A stretch of DNA of 6,489 bases from Methanosaeta sp. NSP1 (GTDB lineage: Archaea; Halobacteriota; Methanosarcinia; Methanotrichales; Methanotrichaceae), in the NCBI GenBank assembly GCA_002256595.1, contig NOLC01000043.1, positions 1 through 6,489 of the forward strand. Reading direction: 5' to 3'. The notes below the pieces were generated by a model. That model saw nothing but the letters and a program-made list of their open reading frames with translations. It was not told the origin of the DNA and searched no databases. Below are positions 6,273 to 6,489 of this stretch, in pieces. A program made the position numbers and the translations under genes. The stretch's first letter is position 1. Every line of letters starts with the position of its first letter.

Positions 6273-6489
6273 TTAAAATGAATTTATATATTTGTAGATC
6301 AATTTATTCTTCTTGAGATTGAGACATCTTCGGGCCGCCTGTGCCACAGCGTCCCTGTCCTCGGCCCGGCAGTAGACACCAAAGCGCCAGGTGGCTTTGT
6401 GAGCCCGCTCCAGGATGCTTACCAAGGGGGAGACCTCTCTTAGAGGCCTAACCTCGCCCTCCACCAAGGCTGGAAAGCTGCCCTCCTGG
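6273..6489 (-). CDS. C-terminal part of an unrecognised protein (5'-partial)
   Basis: The frame is open to the right edge, so the gene begins outside the window; 71 residues are visible, beginning QEGSFPALVEGEV. A TTG at 6465-6467 is not needed as a start. The visible part has REVSPLVSILERAHKATWRFG, then VYCRAEDRDAVAQAARRCLNL, which looks like a strand plus a helix, and ends in a short basic/aromatic tail KKNKLIYKYINSF. I do not recognise the family and no catalytic motif is visible. The tail is encoded by AT-rich DNA, unlike the rest, and that DNA also contains the TATA-like box of the next gene. It lies on the same strand as the UPF0216 operon, 120 nt upstream of it. Confidence 0.7.
   Translation of the reverse strand, partial: QEGSFPALVEGEVRPLREVSPLVSILERAHKATWRFGVYCRAEDRDAVAQAARRCLNLKKNKLIYKYINSF
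6281..6290 (-). promoter_or_regulatory. TATA-like box for the UPF0216-repeat protein-thiD operon
   Basis: The minus strand reads TATATAAATT, and ACAAAT just upstream fits a BRE-like RNWAAW element. Transcription would start near 6259, giving a leader of about 105 nt. The box lies inside the last codons of the upstream gene, whose stop is at 6273-6275. It shares ATATAAATT with the box before rps17e. Confidence 0.45.

Overview
The window reads as a piece of a euryarchaeal chromosome, most likely a methanogen of the Methanosarcinales/Methanothrix type. The evidence is an archaeal/eukaryotic-type ribosomal protein (S17e), an archaeal UPF0216 (DUF61) protein, TATA-box promoters, anti-16S-like GGAGTG/GAGGTG ribosome-binding sites, and a bacterial-style hybrid histidine kinase of the sort common in that group. 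The genus is inference. No rRNA, tRNA, insertion sequence, CRISPR array or integrase was seen, and no stretch over 300 bases lacks a gene.

Layout. Positions 1-1869 (+) hold the C-terminal part of a membrane-bound hybrid sensor kinase (HisKA, HATPase_c, receiver) that enters from the left edge. It converges on a leftward series filling the rest of the window. From right to left on the minus strand these are: the C-terminal part of an unrecognised protein (6489-6273), a UPF0216 protein (6152-5733), a protein built of five 34-residue helical repeats (5726-5175), ThiD (5141-4308), ribosomal protein S17e (4184-3966), DapA (3973-3098), DapB (3101-2331) and a small CxxC...CxxxH protein (about 2256-1909).

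The minus strand seems to be two transcription units. UPF0216, the repeat protein and thiD are spaced by 6 and 33 nt, behind a TATA-like box at 6281-6290. rps17e, dapA and dapB overlap by 8 and 4 nt, behind a TATA-like box at 4232-4241. Both boxes carry the same ATATAAATT 9-mer. DapA and DapB catalyse the first two committed steps of diaminopimelate/lysine synthesis, so this pathway is tied to a ribosomal protein gene. ThiD makes the pyrimidine half of thiamine diphosphate.

The least explained material is the 34-residue YGLP-repeat protein between UPF0216 and ThiD, the small putative zinc-binding protein after dapB, and a leader with competing dyads upstream of UPF0216. I found no evidence of a defence or mobile system.
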